Positions 37,105-46,664 of a DNA stretch of 64,000 nucleotides are shown here, piece after piece. Origin of the DNA: Gnetum montanum (lineage: Eukaryota > Streptophyta > Gnetopsida > Gnetales > Gnetaceae); contig MNCI01037842.1 in NCBI GenBank assembly GCA_015680685.1, positions 686,585 to 750,584 of the forward strand. Direction: 5' to 3'. A program made the translations under genes and the position numbers. Position 1 is the first letter of the stretch. Each line of letters begins with the position of its first letter. The notes under the pieces are model-generated. The model was not told the DNA's origin and made no database searches. It worked only from the letters and a program-made list of their open reading frames with translations.

Positions 37105-37735
37105 CCATATTTTTAGTGTTTGGCTATTCCTAACCAATGGAAATACTTGTATCTATATTCATTGGAGCTTCAATCATAATTCCAAATAAGGGAAAGGCAA
37201 AAAGTCATTTAGAAGCTGGAAATTAAATATATTATTTTAAAATCAATAACCAATATTGCTTACATGTATAATTAAAACGTAGTTAGCAATCTTTTAAAGA
37301 GTCTATATTTATAATTAAAACGTACTTACAAATCTTTCAAAGAGTCTATATTTTTAATATTTAGCTGTTCTGTACCTGATGCAAACACCTCTATATTCAT
37401 GGAACGTACAATCATGATTCCAAATACAGGAAAGGCGTAAAGTCATCTAGAAGCTGGAAATTAAATCATCACTTTTAATATTAATAGTCATTATTGCTTA
37501 CGTATATAATTAAAACGTAGCTACGACTCCTTCAAAGAATCTATATTTTTAAATATTTGGATGTTCCTTACCTGATAGAAACACCTGTCCATTGGATGTG
37601 CAACCCTAAAACAAAAGTCAATATTGCTTACATAGCTACGACTCCATTGGATGCTCCTTCATTGATGGAAACACCCGTCTCCATGCTCAATAGGAGTGCA
37701 ACGATAATTCCAGATAAGGGAAAGGCGTAAAGTTT
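37105..37735 (+). repeat. Degenerate tandem repeat, unit about 200-250 bp
   Basis: Phrases recur in the same order: a TTTTTAATATTTGGCTGTTCC-like start, GGAAACACCTGTCTATATTCA, ATCATAATTCCAAATAAGG, AAAGGCGTAAAGTCATCTAG, AAGCTGGAAATTAAAT, ATAATTAAAACGTAGCTACG and TCCTTCAAAGAGTCTATA. The starts are at about 37107, 37346 and 37545, with a shortened last unit to 37735. It ends about 300 bp before the ATG of the 38.0 kb gene. Confidence 0.7.
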
Positions 37736-37884
37736 AAAGGTTTTGTTTGTTAGGGTTTGATGAGATCCAACCCAGTTTCATACATGTTCGTGTTATCTCC
37801 TCGCATTCGCTGGGACATGAACCACCATATGCACTTCAAGAATTATTTTTTAATTCATACTTCAGCCTTTAAAGGATAAGGCTT

Positions 37885-37925
37885 CGTGGAATGACGAGAC
37901 AGGTTGCCCTATTTGCAGATAATAG
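37885..37925 (+). promoter_or_regulatory. Conserved upstream block of the 38.0 kb gene
   Basis: The core GAGACAGGTTGCCCTAT, with GAATGA before and a GATAATAG/GACAATAG end, is shared with the two paralogous loci (52163-52203, 52218-52259 and 57014-57052). At this gene it lies about 115 bp before the ATG. It may be a promoter or a 5'-UTR element; the transcript start is unknown. Confidence 0.6.
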
Positions 37926-38039
37926 TACGATAGCATCCTTGTCGGTGTTCCATGCCTGCTCCCCTTTTGATCTACTGATTGCCTAATTCTTTTCTCTGCC
38001 TGTAGTCTGATTCCCAACTTCTGATTTTTCTCTTCTGCG

Positions 38040-38938
38040 ATGGAAACAAGATTGCTAGCAAGGAGCAAAAGAGCTCTCCACAGGAATGGGAATACTCTGA
38101 GATTTGTCTTGCAGAGAAGGTTAAGGAGAACAGGATCAGGAATCAGCTACAAGAGAGCAAAAACCCACAAGTATACTAGATCCTCAGCCAAATCACTGTT
38201 AGCGGCCCTCAAAGGCTCGGTGAACAAACGCATCCGGGTATATTTCTTCCTGCCATAACAGTAAACTAGGGGTTTGAACTTTAAATTGTGTTGTCATCCC
38301 AGTAATTGTGAAAGAATTCTGAAGCGATTCTCCGTCTGATAGTAAAAATTCAGCTTCAGAGTATTATCATGTTTTAAGGTTTTTTCTCAGGTTTTTCTGG
38401 TTAAATTGATTATCCATCAGGCTTGTAGTTGGGATAAGAATTAGATGATGATGAAAGCAACAAATAAGAAAATCTTTAGAAAGGGTCCAGAGTCAAAAAG
38501 TCTAGAGTCAAAAATATTGTTAACTGTGTGCAGAGCAAGCCAAAAGGAGATAAAGCTAAGATTGAGAATGTGGTGGTAACGGTTACTGATGGTCACTATC
38601 TGGTAAGAATTTTCACAAGTACACATGGGTGTCCGCTGTCGTACTATTTTGAGGTGTTGGAGAGTGAAGGCATGGAGGTGCTTCATGCAGCTACTTTCAC
38701 AGACCAGGATAGAATCTTTCACACTTTGATTGTTGAGGTAAATACTTGGATTTTATGTTGGATTATTATTTGTAATTATTTCATGGATAGCAAATTCTTC
38801 CATGATTTTTGCTGGTTTTGGTTATTGTACCAGAGCAACATGGAGAAAGCACATGATTCCACTGAGCTCCAAAATAGACTTTGCAAAACAGCCTCTAACT
38901 TTTCCATGAAGTCAATGCAGAGCAAAACTGCTACGTAA
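38040..38938 (+). CDS. Three-exon gene: basic N-terminus plus ACT-like domain
   Basis: Exons 38040-38237, 38534-38737 and 38834-38938. Both introns are GT-AG (GTATAT...TGCAG, GTAAAT...ACCAG) and phase 0, giving 168 aa. Residues 1-66 are strongly basic (RRLRRTGSG, KRAKTHKYTRS) and end in a helix-like AKSLLAALKG. Residues 67-134 contain VTVTDGHYLVRI, GCPLSYYFEVLESEGMEVL and DRIFHTLIVE. From memory this resembles the C-terminal ACT-like dimerisation region of plant bHLH factors (subgroup Ib type), but no bHLH precedes it. Residues 135-168 are Ser/Lys-rich and conserved in the paralogues. The ATG is conserved at all three loci. A nuclear, dimerising regulator is an inference; transcription is not shown. 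Confidence 0.6.
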
Positions 38939-39640
38939 CCTAAATGAAAATACAGATGATCGTGTTGAAAGTGTACGGGTTCCCATTGCTGTGTCGAAAA
39001 AATAACATGTTAAATGTATGCTCTTGTCCAATTTATTAGCTACTTTTGTGATTGGCTTTAGGTTTTAACAGAAACCTTTTGACAAACTAGAAATTATTTC
39101 ATATTCTACTGTAATTTCGCTGTCAATTTTCCAAAACTTCTTGCAGAAGATTTTCTGAATTTGAGTGATGACTCAACATGAACCCAGCGGTATTAATTTG
39201 GTTTCAAGAAAAAACAGTTAATTTTTCTTTTGGAAAAACGTTTAAAATTTTTCCCTAACCGGTTACAGTAACAAGGTACTTCCGAGTTGATTTGGCTGAG
39301 ACAAGTAGAACAATAGAAGATCTATATAAATTCCTTAGGAAATAAATAGTTGAGGTAATATAATATGGAGATGGAGTTGCATTCGTTAGCAATGAAATCT
39401 GAATAATATCTAAATGCTTAAATTTTGGACGCATTAACACATGAAAAACTAGTTTTAGGAGACTACTGCCTATGGTGCCTGTCATATATAGGTATAGAAT
39501 CCCCAATATACGTGACCTCTCATACATAGGTACAGAAAACCCAATATACGTGACCCTTTGAAAACGGTAGAGTGAAAAGAAATTTTCGTTGGAATGCTTT
39601 AGATTTCAAAATAAACGATTGTCTGAAATAATAATATCGA
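38939..39640. other. 3' flank of the 38.0 kb gene
   Basis: The first 200 bp are related to the 3' flanks of the 52.4 and 57.2 kb loci (ACCTTTTGACAAAC..., TTTCATATTCTA...TGTCA...), so the duplicated unit was longer than the gene. A short direct repeat (ATATAGGTAYAGAA...CCAATATACGTGACC) lies at 39.48-39.56 kb. Confidence 0.5.
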
Positions 39641-39840
39641 ACAACAAAATTAAATTTTTCCCTGGTCCATTGCTACACCTATTTGCTTTCGCCGGTCCAT
39701 TGCGGACACTGCTGCAGCTAACACTACCAATAGCCACTGGTAGGGAGAGAGAAGAGGCAGGATCCTGTGCTGCCACTTGGTGCGCATGCCTTCTAGTATC
39801 TACTACAACACCATAGATAGAGAAATTTGTCTCTGACCGC
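39640..39840 (+). repeat. Dispersed repeat, member 1
   Basis: Shares CTGCCACTTGG-GCATGC, CTA-TATCTAC and the preceding GGGAGAGAGAAGAG block with 60838-61120 in the same order. Coding potential is not evident. Confidence 0.55.
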
Positions 39841-39969
39841 CCCTCCCCCTCCCCCTCCGATCCTTTTATTTGCTGGTGCTGGTGAGGCTAGCCGCTTTGA
39901 ATACCCACGGTCTGCGTAACACCTGCCGCCTGTTGAAGTAACGTCCCCACGTCTGCATAACCGTAGCCA

Positions 39970-40055
39970 CGAGTTAACGGCCATCACCATGAGAAAACCA
40001 CAGTTAACGGCCATCACCACGAGAAAACCACAGTTAACGGCCATCACCATGACTG
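39970..40055 (+). repeat. 30-bp tandem repeat, three units
   Basis: AGTTAACGGCCATCACCA followed by YGAGAAAACCAC occurs at about 39973, 40003 and 40033 (the last unit partial), almost identical. The neighbourhood (39.84-40.09 kb) is GC-rich, with CCCCTC repeats at 39840-39858. Confidence 0.8.
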
Positions 40056-40639
40056 CCACCATGTAACGCCCGCTACTCCTGCCACGGACGACTCGCGAGT
40101 GGAAAATAATGATATTACCAAAATGATTTTGCGGTAGGTAATATACAGAATGCAAGAGTTACCCAGATTCATTGAACGTGAAGCGTTGGCTCATTTTTGC
40201 CATATTAGTGGATTGTGCAGGCCGTTTACCTTTAGGACCACTTGCAATTGAGGCTATTTTGAAAAGAACCAATGGCCACGACTCTTGAACAATTGCAATC
40301 CCATGAAAATCAAAGATTGGACTTTCCAGAGCTTGAAATGGCAGGAGCAACCGTCGTCGTCATCAAAGATATAAAAAATCTGTTAAAGAAAAACTAAAAG
40401 ATATTGTAATGCATAAAACTATGTTTGAAAATTTTTATAAAAATTAAATTTAAATTTTAAAATAAAATCTAAAACAAAGTGATTCACATGTACATATGTC
40501 CTTCTTGTCTGAGGTTCAAGAAAAATGATCTATAAATGAAGGTGAAATATGCACCAAAATCATGAACACCATTGAAAGATGCTTTCTATGTGAAAAATTG
40601 AATAGAATTGTGACTCCTATGAAGCATAGGCTGTAAGAT

Positions 40640-41480
40640 GATGTATGATCAGGATACTTTGAACCTTAATTGCTTTATTTTATTCTTATAATTTATTACA
40701 AGATGGTTAACTTCATAGTTGTGTACATTGGTATTCCATGTTTTATGCATTTCCATATTTTAATTTTCATGTCCAAAATTATTTTAACAACACCAAGATC
40801 TTTCATCTCAAACTGAGAAAAAATAAGTTGTTCAACTCTTTAATTTTATCTATGTCAGTTCCTGCTATTAACATGTCATCAACATATAGTAGTAAAATTA
40901 AGAGTTTTCCAATTTTATTTTTGTCATATAAGTAGGAGTCTTCTTGATTTCTAATGAAGCCAAGATTTAACATGTGTTCATTGAATTTTTTATTCCACAT
41001 TCTTGGCGCTTATTTTATGATCTTAGCAATCAACATATTATATGCTCTTTTCCTTTCACTTCATACCCTTTAAATTGAAGCATATATAATTTCTCCTCAA
41101 GATCACGATTGAGGAAAGCAATTTTTACATCCATTTCTTTATGTTCTAGATCATAAGCTACTACTATTGATAGCAATGAGCTAATGGATATTAATTTTAC
41201 CACAAGAGAGAAGATTTCATCATAATCAATTCTCTTCTTTTGTGAATAACCCTTAGCAACAAAATGTGCTTCAAACTAGTCACTAGATTTAATTCTAAAC
41301 ACTCACTTACATCCAATTGGTTTTCTATCAAATAGAAATTCAACCAATTTCTAAGTCTTATTCTTATGAATAGCAAACATTTCATCATCTGTCACTCACT
41401 TCCATTCTTTATAATAAAGATATGTACACTCTTCAACATAAGTGGTTCAACTTTAGCAATTTGAATTTAGTGGCTGAACT
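40640..41480 (-). pseudogene. Copia reverse transcriptase remnant
   Basis: Reading leftwards from 41.39 kb: a TWKLVE..FDRKPIGCKxVFRIK entry segment (normally W.L..LP...KPIG.KWVF.IK), then FVAKGYSQK, IDYDEIFSLVVKL, an S...A.EHKEMDVKIAFLN block (catalytic Asp, normally QMDVKTAFLNG) and LEEKLYMLQ. It resumes at 41000-40803 with LGFIRNQEDSYLY, LLILLLYVDDMLIAG (the YVDD active site) and MKDLG in a shifted frame. Reverse transcriptase would copy the RNA to DNA. Broken by frameshifts. Confidence 0.8.
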
Positions 41481-41639
41481 CAGAATTCATAAAAAGACCA
41501 CTTATGTACACTCTTTTTATGAATTTTGAGTTCAAACTGAGTAATTTTCTTATGTGACTAGACTGTCTTAAGGGTTGTGAAGTTGATAGAGCATCATGTT
41601 GATACTCTATTTTCTCATCTCATCTTACATCTTCCTTTG

Positions 41640-42640
41640 TACTTATTTCTTATATGTTATTTACACCATCGTATTGGTCAAGAGCAATATCTCCTACCAA
41701 GGGAGGATGGCCCTCCAAATTTCCTTTATTAACTTGAAAAAATACATGATTAGGTGTTATAGCATTAGAGAGATTGTGCTTAATATGTTTGCAAGACTCT
41801 CTAAATACAACATCATGACTATAGATAACCCTCTTAGTTTTTGGGTTGTACAACTTATAAGCTTTAACCATATGACCGTAACCAAGAAAAATACATCTTA
41901 CAAACTTATAGTCTAATTTTTATCTACCAATTTTTGAAATGTGAACATAAGCTTCATATCCAAAAACTTGAAGATAATTCAAATTAACAAACTTTCCACT
42001 CCATATTTCTTCTAGACTCTTTTCATCAATTGCAAAGGTTGGAGACTTGTTGATGAGATAGCAAGCAGTCATTGCAATTTTGGCCCAAAAATGTTTGCTA
42101 AGATGAGCTTTACTTAGCATGTATTTGATTCTTTCCAGCAACATTCTATTAAAACGTTCAGCTACTCCATTTTGTTTGAGAGTTCTTGGAATAGTCTTTT
42201 ACTTATATATGTCATGTTCTTTACAAAAATTGTCAAAACCATGGTATCAAAATTCACCACCATTATTTGTTCAAAGAACCTTAATTTTCTTTCCTGAATA
42301 AGAGCTTTGAACTCTTTAAATTTTTCAAACACTTCAAAGTTATGTTTCATTAAATACATCCAAGCTTCCCTTGAAAAATTATTAATGAATGAAACATAAT
42401 ATGTAGCACCTCCAAGTCACAATGTTTGCAAGTCTTTTACTAGTTCACATACATCACTATGTATTAACTCTAACACTTGATTAACTTTAGTATTACTTCT
42501 TTGCAATCCTTAACATGTTTGTTTACCAAGTAAGCAATGATGACAAAAATTTATAGATTCTTCTATGAGGTTAATTTTACCTTTTTTAATGTAGTTTATT
42601 TAAATATTTTTCTCTTAAATATGTCAATCTTTTGTGACAA
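41640..42640 (-). pseudogene. Copia integrase remnant
   Basis: From right to left: a LxHKRLTYLxEKYL-like GAG-pre-integrase region (about 42.6 kb), a central part in several frames, TIPRTLKQNGVAERFNRMLLE (normally TPQQNGVAER.NRTL, with the third catalytic residue Glu) and then LSKHFWAKIAMTACYLINKS with PTFAIDEKSLEEIWSGK. It ends with YKLYNPKTKRVIYSHDVVF, the C-terminal copia integrase signature. It would integrate the element DNA. Interrupted by several stops. Confidence 0.8.
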
Positions 42641-42690
42641 AGATCAATGCTTGAACGCAAGTCAGTAATAGCTACCATGTTGAAGTTGTG

Positions 42691-43232
42691 CTACAACATC
42701 CTTGCTTCCAATAGGTATAGTCTTCCCACCTTTACATTAGTGGGTAGAGGTAAAGACCCTTGCAAGATTTTACATTTTCCTTCCCTAAATATGATAGTTA
42801 GACCTACAAAATCTAACTCACTCATAGATAGGAGACTCATTTTGAGTTTAGACATATGAAAAGCATGAGATATAGTTTTAATGGTTCCATCCTTAAATTG
42901 GGTTTTACCTTTACCATATCCAACAACATCACAAAGACCATCATCACCTAGTTTGACCACACCAAGATTACAAACAAAGTATTTACAAAACCATTAAGGT
43001 GAGGGGTATAGTGATAGGAAGTACCAAAATCAATATACCTAGAAACTCTCATAATGTCATCAACTAATGGCACCACATACAAATCTCCTTCTCAATGAGA
43101 AGGAGGAATTTCATTATTATTATTTGCATATGCTTTTCCTTTTTTAATGCTTTACAATTTTTTTTTAAGATACCCAATCTTTCAGCAATTCTAACATCTT
43201 GGTTTTGTGGAATTTTTGTAGGATCTGGAAGG
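42691..43232 (-). pseudogene. Copia protease C-terminal part
   Basis: The 89-codon open segment 42960-42691 reads VKLGDDGLCDVVGYGKG, then IKTISHAFHMSKLKMSLLSM and LTIIFREGKCKI. This is the V.LGD...V.G.G....L...YVP.L..NLLS pattern of copia polyproteins. The active-site part lies to its right, in poor condition, and is cut by the LINE at about 43.24 kb. Confidence 0.65.
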
Positions 43233-43235
43233 TTT

Positions 43236-43250
43236 AAACTATGGGCTTTT
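43236..43250. repeat. LINE target-site duplication, left copy
   Basis: AAACTATGGGCTTTT, identical to 45604-45618. It marks the insertion point of the LINE into the copia element. Confidence 0.85.
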
Positions 43251-43429
43251 TTTTTTTTTTTTTGAAAAAGGTCGAGCTAAATGTATTTCAAAAAAATCAG
43301 CTATACAGAGTACAGCACGGGCCAGGGCCGCTGACCCCACTCCCACCAAAGAATTTCCCAGAGGCTGCCCACAGCAGCCCCGTCAATGCCACCTCACCAA
43401 CGAAAGACTGCCCACCCACATTGCGTAGA

Positions 43430-44201
43430 CTATAGACCTCCCCCCTGACACTCCGTCAACCAACAGCGACAACCAACCGTGGGACGGGAACGTGGACTTA
43501 ATTCTTACTGGGCTGGCCTGGCCCGTCCTCCCTGCGGCGTCTGAATTCTTCGATGATTTGGGCAATGCCGGTGCTGCGGTTGGGGGTGCTTACCTTCCAG
43601 GCCTGCAGAGGTGGGTTCAGCGTTCGTTCCCCCCGTATGTCATTGATTTCAGTAGTAAGCTCATGTCTCTCTTCCACCGGGATCTGGATTCGATTCTTGA
43701 TCTGCCCCTAGGCAAAGTCGTGGTGGGTGGATTGTCCATGCGAAGTGCCCCCCCCCCCCCCCCCCCCGGAGCCCCGCTGCGTCCATGCCTACTACTTGTG
43801 AGGTTCGAGTGTTGGGTGAGGAGCCATGGTGGAGGTAATTTCGTCCCAAAGCTTAGCGATCTTCGTGCAAAGGATGCTCACGGGGGGGAGTGCCTGCACC
43901 GTTGAAGATGCAGTCATTTCTGGCCCGCCACAGGACCCAGAGCGCAGCGAGCGTTGCCAAGTTGCCCGAGAACTCTGGGGTGCGGAGCTCGGCCGTTTTC
44001 CAGAGCTGCGCGATCACCTGACAGTCATGGACAAAGTGTTGCAGCGTTTCTTCGTGCTAATTGCACAAAGGGCAGTGGGGGTTGATGCCCATGCCCCTGG
44101 ACTTCAGAACCGCACGAACTGGAAGGGCCTAGTGGAGGATCAACCACCCGAAGGTTTTGATCTTTTCAGGGAGGATACCCTTCCACAGCCGCATCCAGCG
44201 C
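43430..44201 (-). pseudogene. LINE ORF2 C-terminus (zf-RVT) and 3' UTR
   Basis: From 44.2 kb leftwards: RWMRLWKGILPEKIKTFGWL, then LPVRAVLKSRGMGINPHCPLC, ETLQHFVHDCQVIAQLW. This is the W..iW...lPpKik.F.WL...lpt...L..Rg...C..C...E...H.f..C...W pattern of the zinc-binding domain after plant L1 reverse transcriptases. The frame ends near 43.8 kb (a stop after CN is also present). Downstream is noncoding and includes a run of 20 G (- strand). Confidence 0.75.
43748..43767. repeat. Homopolymer of 20 C
   Basis: Twenty consecutive C on the + strand (G on the LINE sense strand), within the LINE 3' part. Its length may be unreliable in sequencing. Confidence 0.9.
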
Positions 44202-44683
44202 NNNNNNNNNNNNNNNNNNNNNNNNNNNNNNNNNNNNNNNNNNNNNNNNNNNNNNNNNNNNNNNNNNNNNNNNNNNNNNNNNNNNNNNNNNNNNNNNNNN
44301 NNNNNNNNNNNNNNNNNNNNNNNNNNNNNNNNNNNNNNNNNNNNNNNNNNNNNNNNNNNNNNNNNNNNNNNNNNNNNNNNNNNNNNNNNNNNNNNNNNNN
44401 NNNNNNNNNNNNNNNNNNNNNNNNNNNNNNNNNNNNNNNNNNNNNNNNNNNNNNNNNNNNNNNNNNNNNNNNNNNNNNNNNNNNNNNNNNNNNNNNNNNN
44501 NNNNNNNNNNNNNNNNNNNNNNNNNNNNNNNNNNNNNNNNNNNNNNNNNNNNNNNNNNNNNNNNNNNNNNNNNNNNNNNNNNNNNNNNNNNNNNNNNNNN
44601 NNNNNNNNNNNNNNNNNNNNNNNNNNNNNNNNNNNNNNNNNNNNNNNNNNNNNNNNNNNNNNNNNNNNNNNNNNNNNNNNNNN
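44202..44683. other. Assembly gap (482 N)
   Basis: A run of N inside the LINE between the RT and zf-RVT parts. ORFs spanning it are artefacts. Confidence 0.99.
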
Positions 44684-45603
44684 AGGATTTGGATAATTTT
44701 GCTGCGTACCAAGGGGTGCACGTGGGTGAAGAATAAGGCCGATTTCCCTGGGTTGAGTACCAGGCCCACTTTCTTGTGCAGTCGATCGAGGGCCCTCAAA
44801 ATCGCCCTGGCCTACGGGACCGTGGCCCTGGTGTACAGCATGGTGTCATTCACGAAATGCGCAGTGAGACAATGGATGCTGTGCACATTTAACCCCTGGA
44901 CCCCTTCGACGGTGCAATACGTGTGCAGGAGATCCATCATCATCAGGAAGAGGAGCGGGGATAGTGGGTCTCCTTGGCGAAGCCCGCTGCCTGTTCCCTG
45001 AAAGCCCCACAATTGCCCATCAATATCTAACAAATACCGTCCTCCCTGCTGTATCTGTAGGTAGAGTTCCACGAAGGCGGGATCAAACCCTTTAGCAAGT
45101 AAGACTAATTTTAAGGCGGCCCAGCTGACGGAATCATAGGCCTTGGTAATGTCTAACTTGATGTAGAGGCCCGGAAGTTTGGCCTTCCTAAAGGAGTGCT
45201 GGATTTCCTGAAGCAACAGGACCTGGTCCTGAAGGTAATGGCCCTTCAGAAAAGCTGCTTGGTGCTTACCAACGAGACGGGCCATGAGCGGCCGCAGTCT
45301 GTCCACTAGCAGGCGAGAGAAGAGTCGCAGCAGAGAATTACAGACCCCGATGGGACAGAAATGGCCTGGGGAAGTGGGATTTTTTGTTTTCGGGATTAAA
45401 ACTACGTGTGAACAATTTATTTCTTTTTTGACCTGCCGCCAAGCGAACATGTGGTTAAACGCGGCCAGGAGGTTTTCCCCCAGAACCTCCTCGAAATTTG
45501 AAAAGAATTCAATGGGCCAGACATCCGACCCTGGCGCCTTGTTCGCTGGCATTTTCTGCAGCGCCGCCTGTAGCTCCTGGCGCGTGAAAGGCTGCAAGAG
45601 CCG
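44684..45603 (-). pseudogene. LINE ORF2 reverse transcriptase
   Basis: An open frame of 261 codons (45597-44812) shows, in order: NKAPGSD (residues 19-25), VLIPK (66-70), SLLRLFSRLLVDRL, AFLKGHYLQD (115-124), YIKLDITKAYDSV (145-157, first catalytic Asp), GLRQGDPLSPLLF (205-217) and AHFVND (246-251). The last is the place of the FADD active site, but the first Asp is Asn. A TAG follows four codons after ATVP-like residues, then the frame continues (44799-44684) with KVGLVLNPGKSALFF. Reverse transcriptase of the L1 clade, primed at the target. It lacks the endonuclease and finger parts because of the 5' truncation. Confidence 0.85.
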
Positions 45604-45618
45604 AAACTATGGGCTTTT
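45604..45618. repeat. LINE target-site duplication, right copy
   Basis: AAACTATGGGCTTTT, identical to 43236-43250; here it is followed directly by copia gag sequence. Confidence 0.85.
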
Positions 45619-46233
45619 ATTCAACTTTAAGTTGGAGTTTTCAGCAAGGAAAAGATCACTTTGGACAAGGGTAGACCTTTTAATTCTCCTTTCTTCATTA
45701 AAGAGTTGGGCTACAATAGTATCAAAATTAAGAGTTGACACAGAATTACTCGTTGACATTACAAAAGTATTCCAAGGCTCAAGAAGAGACTCTAAAAGAT
45801 ACATACAATGATCTTCCTCTTTCATTTTATCTTTAGTAGCTTCAAGTTGCATTATGATCTCGTTAAAGATACTTAGATGATCAATAATTAACATACATTT
45901 AGGCATCTTGAGTATGTGTAAATTCCTCCTATGAAACAATCTATTAGAAACAAATTTTGTTTGGTACAAATCTTTTAATTTGTTCCACATGTCTTTTGCA
46001 ATTAGAACTCTAGAAACATTAAGCAATACTGAACAAGAGAGCCACAAATGAATTCTGCTTCATGCCTTTCTATCCAAGGTCTCCTAGTTTGCATTCTCGA
46101 TAGTAGCAGACTTTGAATCAACAATTACATGTCATAGATCTTTGCTGACAAGAAGATCCTTTATGTATATTTTCCAAAGTTCATAATCATTGTGAGAGAA
46201 TTTTTTAATTTTGATTTTTGCTAAGTTTGCCAT
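45607..46233 (-). pseudogene. Copia gag
   Basis: From the ATG at 46233-46231: MANLAKIKIKKF, YELWKIYIKDLL, then after stops an open 146-codon frame (46047-45607) with DMWNKLKDLYQTKF, a NLHILKMPKCMLIIDHLSIF stretch, MKEEDHCMYLLESL and STLNFDTIVAQL. This matches the copia gag (UBN2-like) pattern of W..L...Y, a long helix, ED....LL.SLP..W. It forms the particle. Four to five stops (TAG/TGA) in the first third. Confidence 0.75.
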
Positions 46234-46282
46234 AATTTGAAATATAAAAACACCACAAAAGAAGAAAAAACCACTACAAAAG

Positions 46283-46300
46283 AACCTAGCCATGATACCA
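46283..46300 (-). promoter_or_regulatory. Primer-binding site, copia
   Basis: On the - strand TGGTATCATGGCTAGGTT, close to the initiator-Met tRNA complement (TGGTATCAGAGC...) used by copia elements. It sits just inside the LTR end and 50 bp before the gag ATG. Confidence 0.8.
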
Positions 46301-46302
46301 AT

Positions 46303-46664
46303 TGTAATTTTTTATATCATTCATGATAACAATAAAAAAGAAATCAACAAAAAAACATAATAATATATCTTGGGGAAAAACTAGAAAACCCCTAGCAAAA
46401 AACAAACTCATGAATCTTTATGTCACCTCACAGAGAATTTTTCAAACACAATTGGGTAACAAGAAAGCATAGGGATGAAAGCCAAACACACTATCTTCAA
46501 AGCTTCCTTGTAACCATATTTATATCATGGGATGAACATCGGTAGGTAGTGTTAATCTGATGTAAACTAGATAGCAGTAAAATGATGGAGAAGAATAATA
46601 GTTTTACATACTATATACTATATTTATCGGCAATTAAATTCTCAACGCTATTTATTACAACATA
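46303..46664 (-). repeat. 5' LTR of the copia element
   Basis: Ends ...TTACA next to the primer site. Its outer end is placed at a TGTTGTAATAAATAGCG (- strand) at 46664, which is a guess because no partner LTR was found. Confidence 0.45.

Larger units (their letters stand above)
43251..45603 (-). mobile_element. L1-type LINE, 5'-truncated, inserted in copia
   Basis: Non-LTR retrotransposon on the - strand. Its A-tail shows as a T-run at about 43247-43263, and its 5' end stops inside the RT domain at 45603, the usual result of abortive reverse transcription. It is flanked by the exact 15-bp duplication AAACTATGGGCTTTT. The sequence is GC-rich in sharp contrast to its host. Copia gag resumes at 45.6 kb in frame with 43.23 kb leftwards, so the insertion came after the copia one. 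An assembly gap removes 482 bp. Confidence 0.85.
40640..46664 (-). mobile_element. Ty1/copia retrotransposon, split by a LINE
   Basis: On the - strand, from right to left: 5' LTR, initiator-Met tRNA-type primer site, gag, [LINE], protease, integrase, RT. This is the copia order (integrase before RT). RNase H and the 3' LTR are not recognisable, so the 3' end is truncated near 40.6 kb. Frameshifts and stops in all domains. Confidence 0.75.

Noticed and set aside
38040-38237. IBH1-type atypical HLH in exon 1
   Set aside because: The Arg/Lys richness is similar, but I see no matching helix-loop-helix residues, and those proteins lack an ACT-like part.
38441-38722. 93-codon - strand ORF
   Set aside because: Antisense shadow of exon 2 of the 38.0 kb gene; the same shadow appears at 57.7 kb because the sense strand is conserved.
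39793-40155. 120-codon - strand ORF with repeated Val-Met-Ala-Val-Asn segments
   Set aside because: Its repeats come from the 30-bp tandem array; no evidence for expression or a known domain.
44140-44799. 219-codon - strand ORF
   Set aside because: Mostly N; only its first 38 residues are real and belong to the LINE ORF2.
43826-45001. 391-codon + strand ORF
   Set aside because: It runs through 482 N and is antisense to the LINE ORF2; an artefact.
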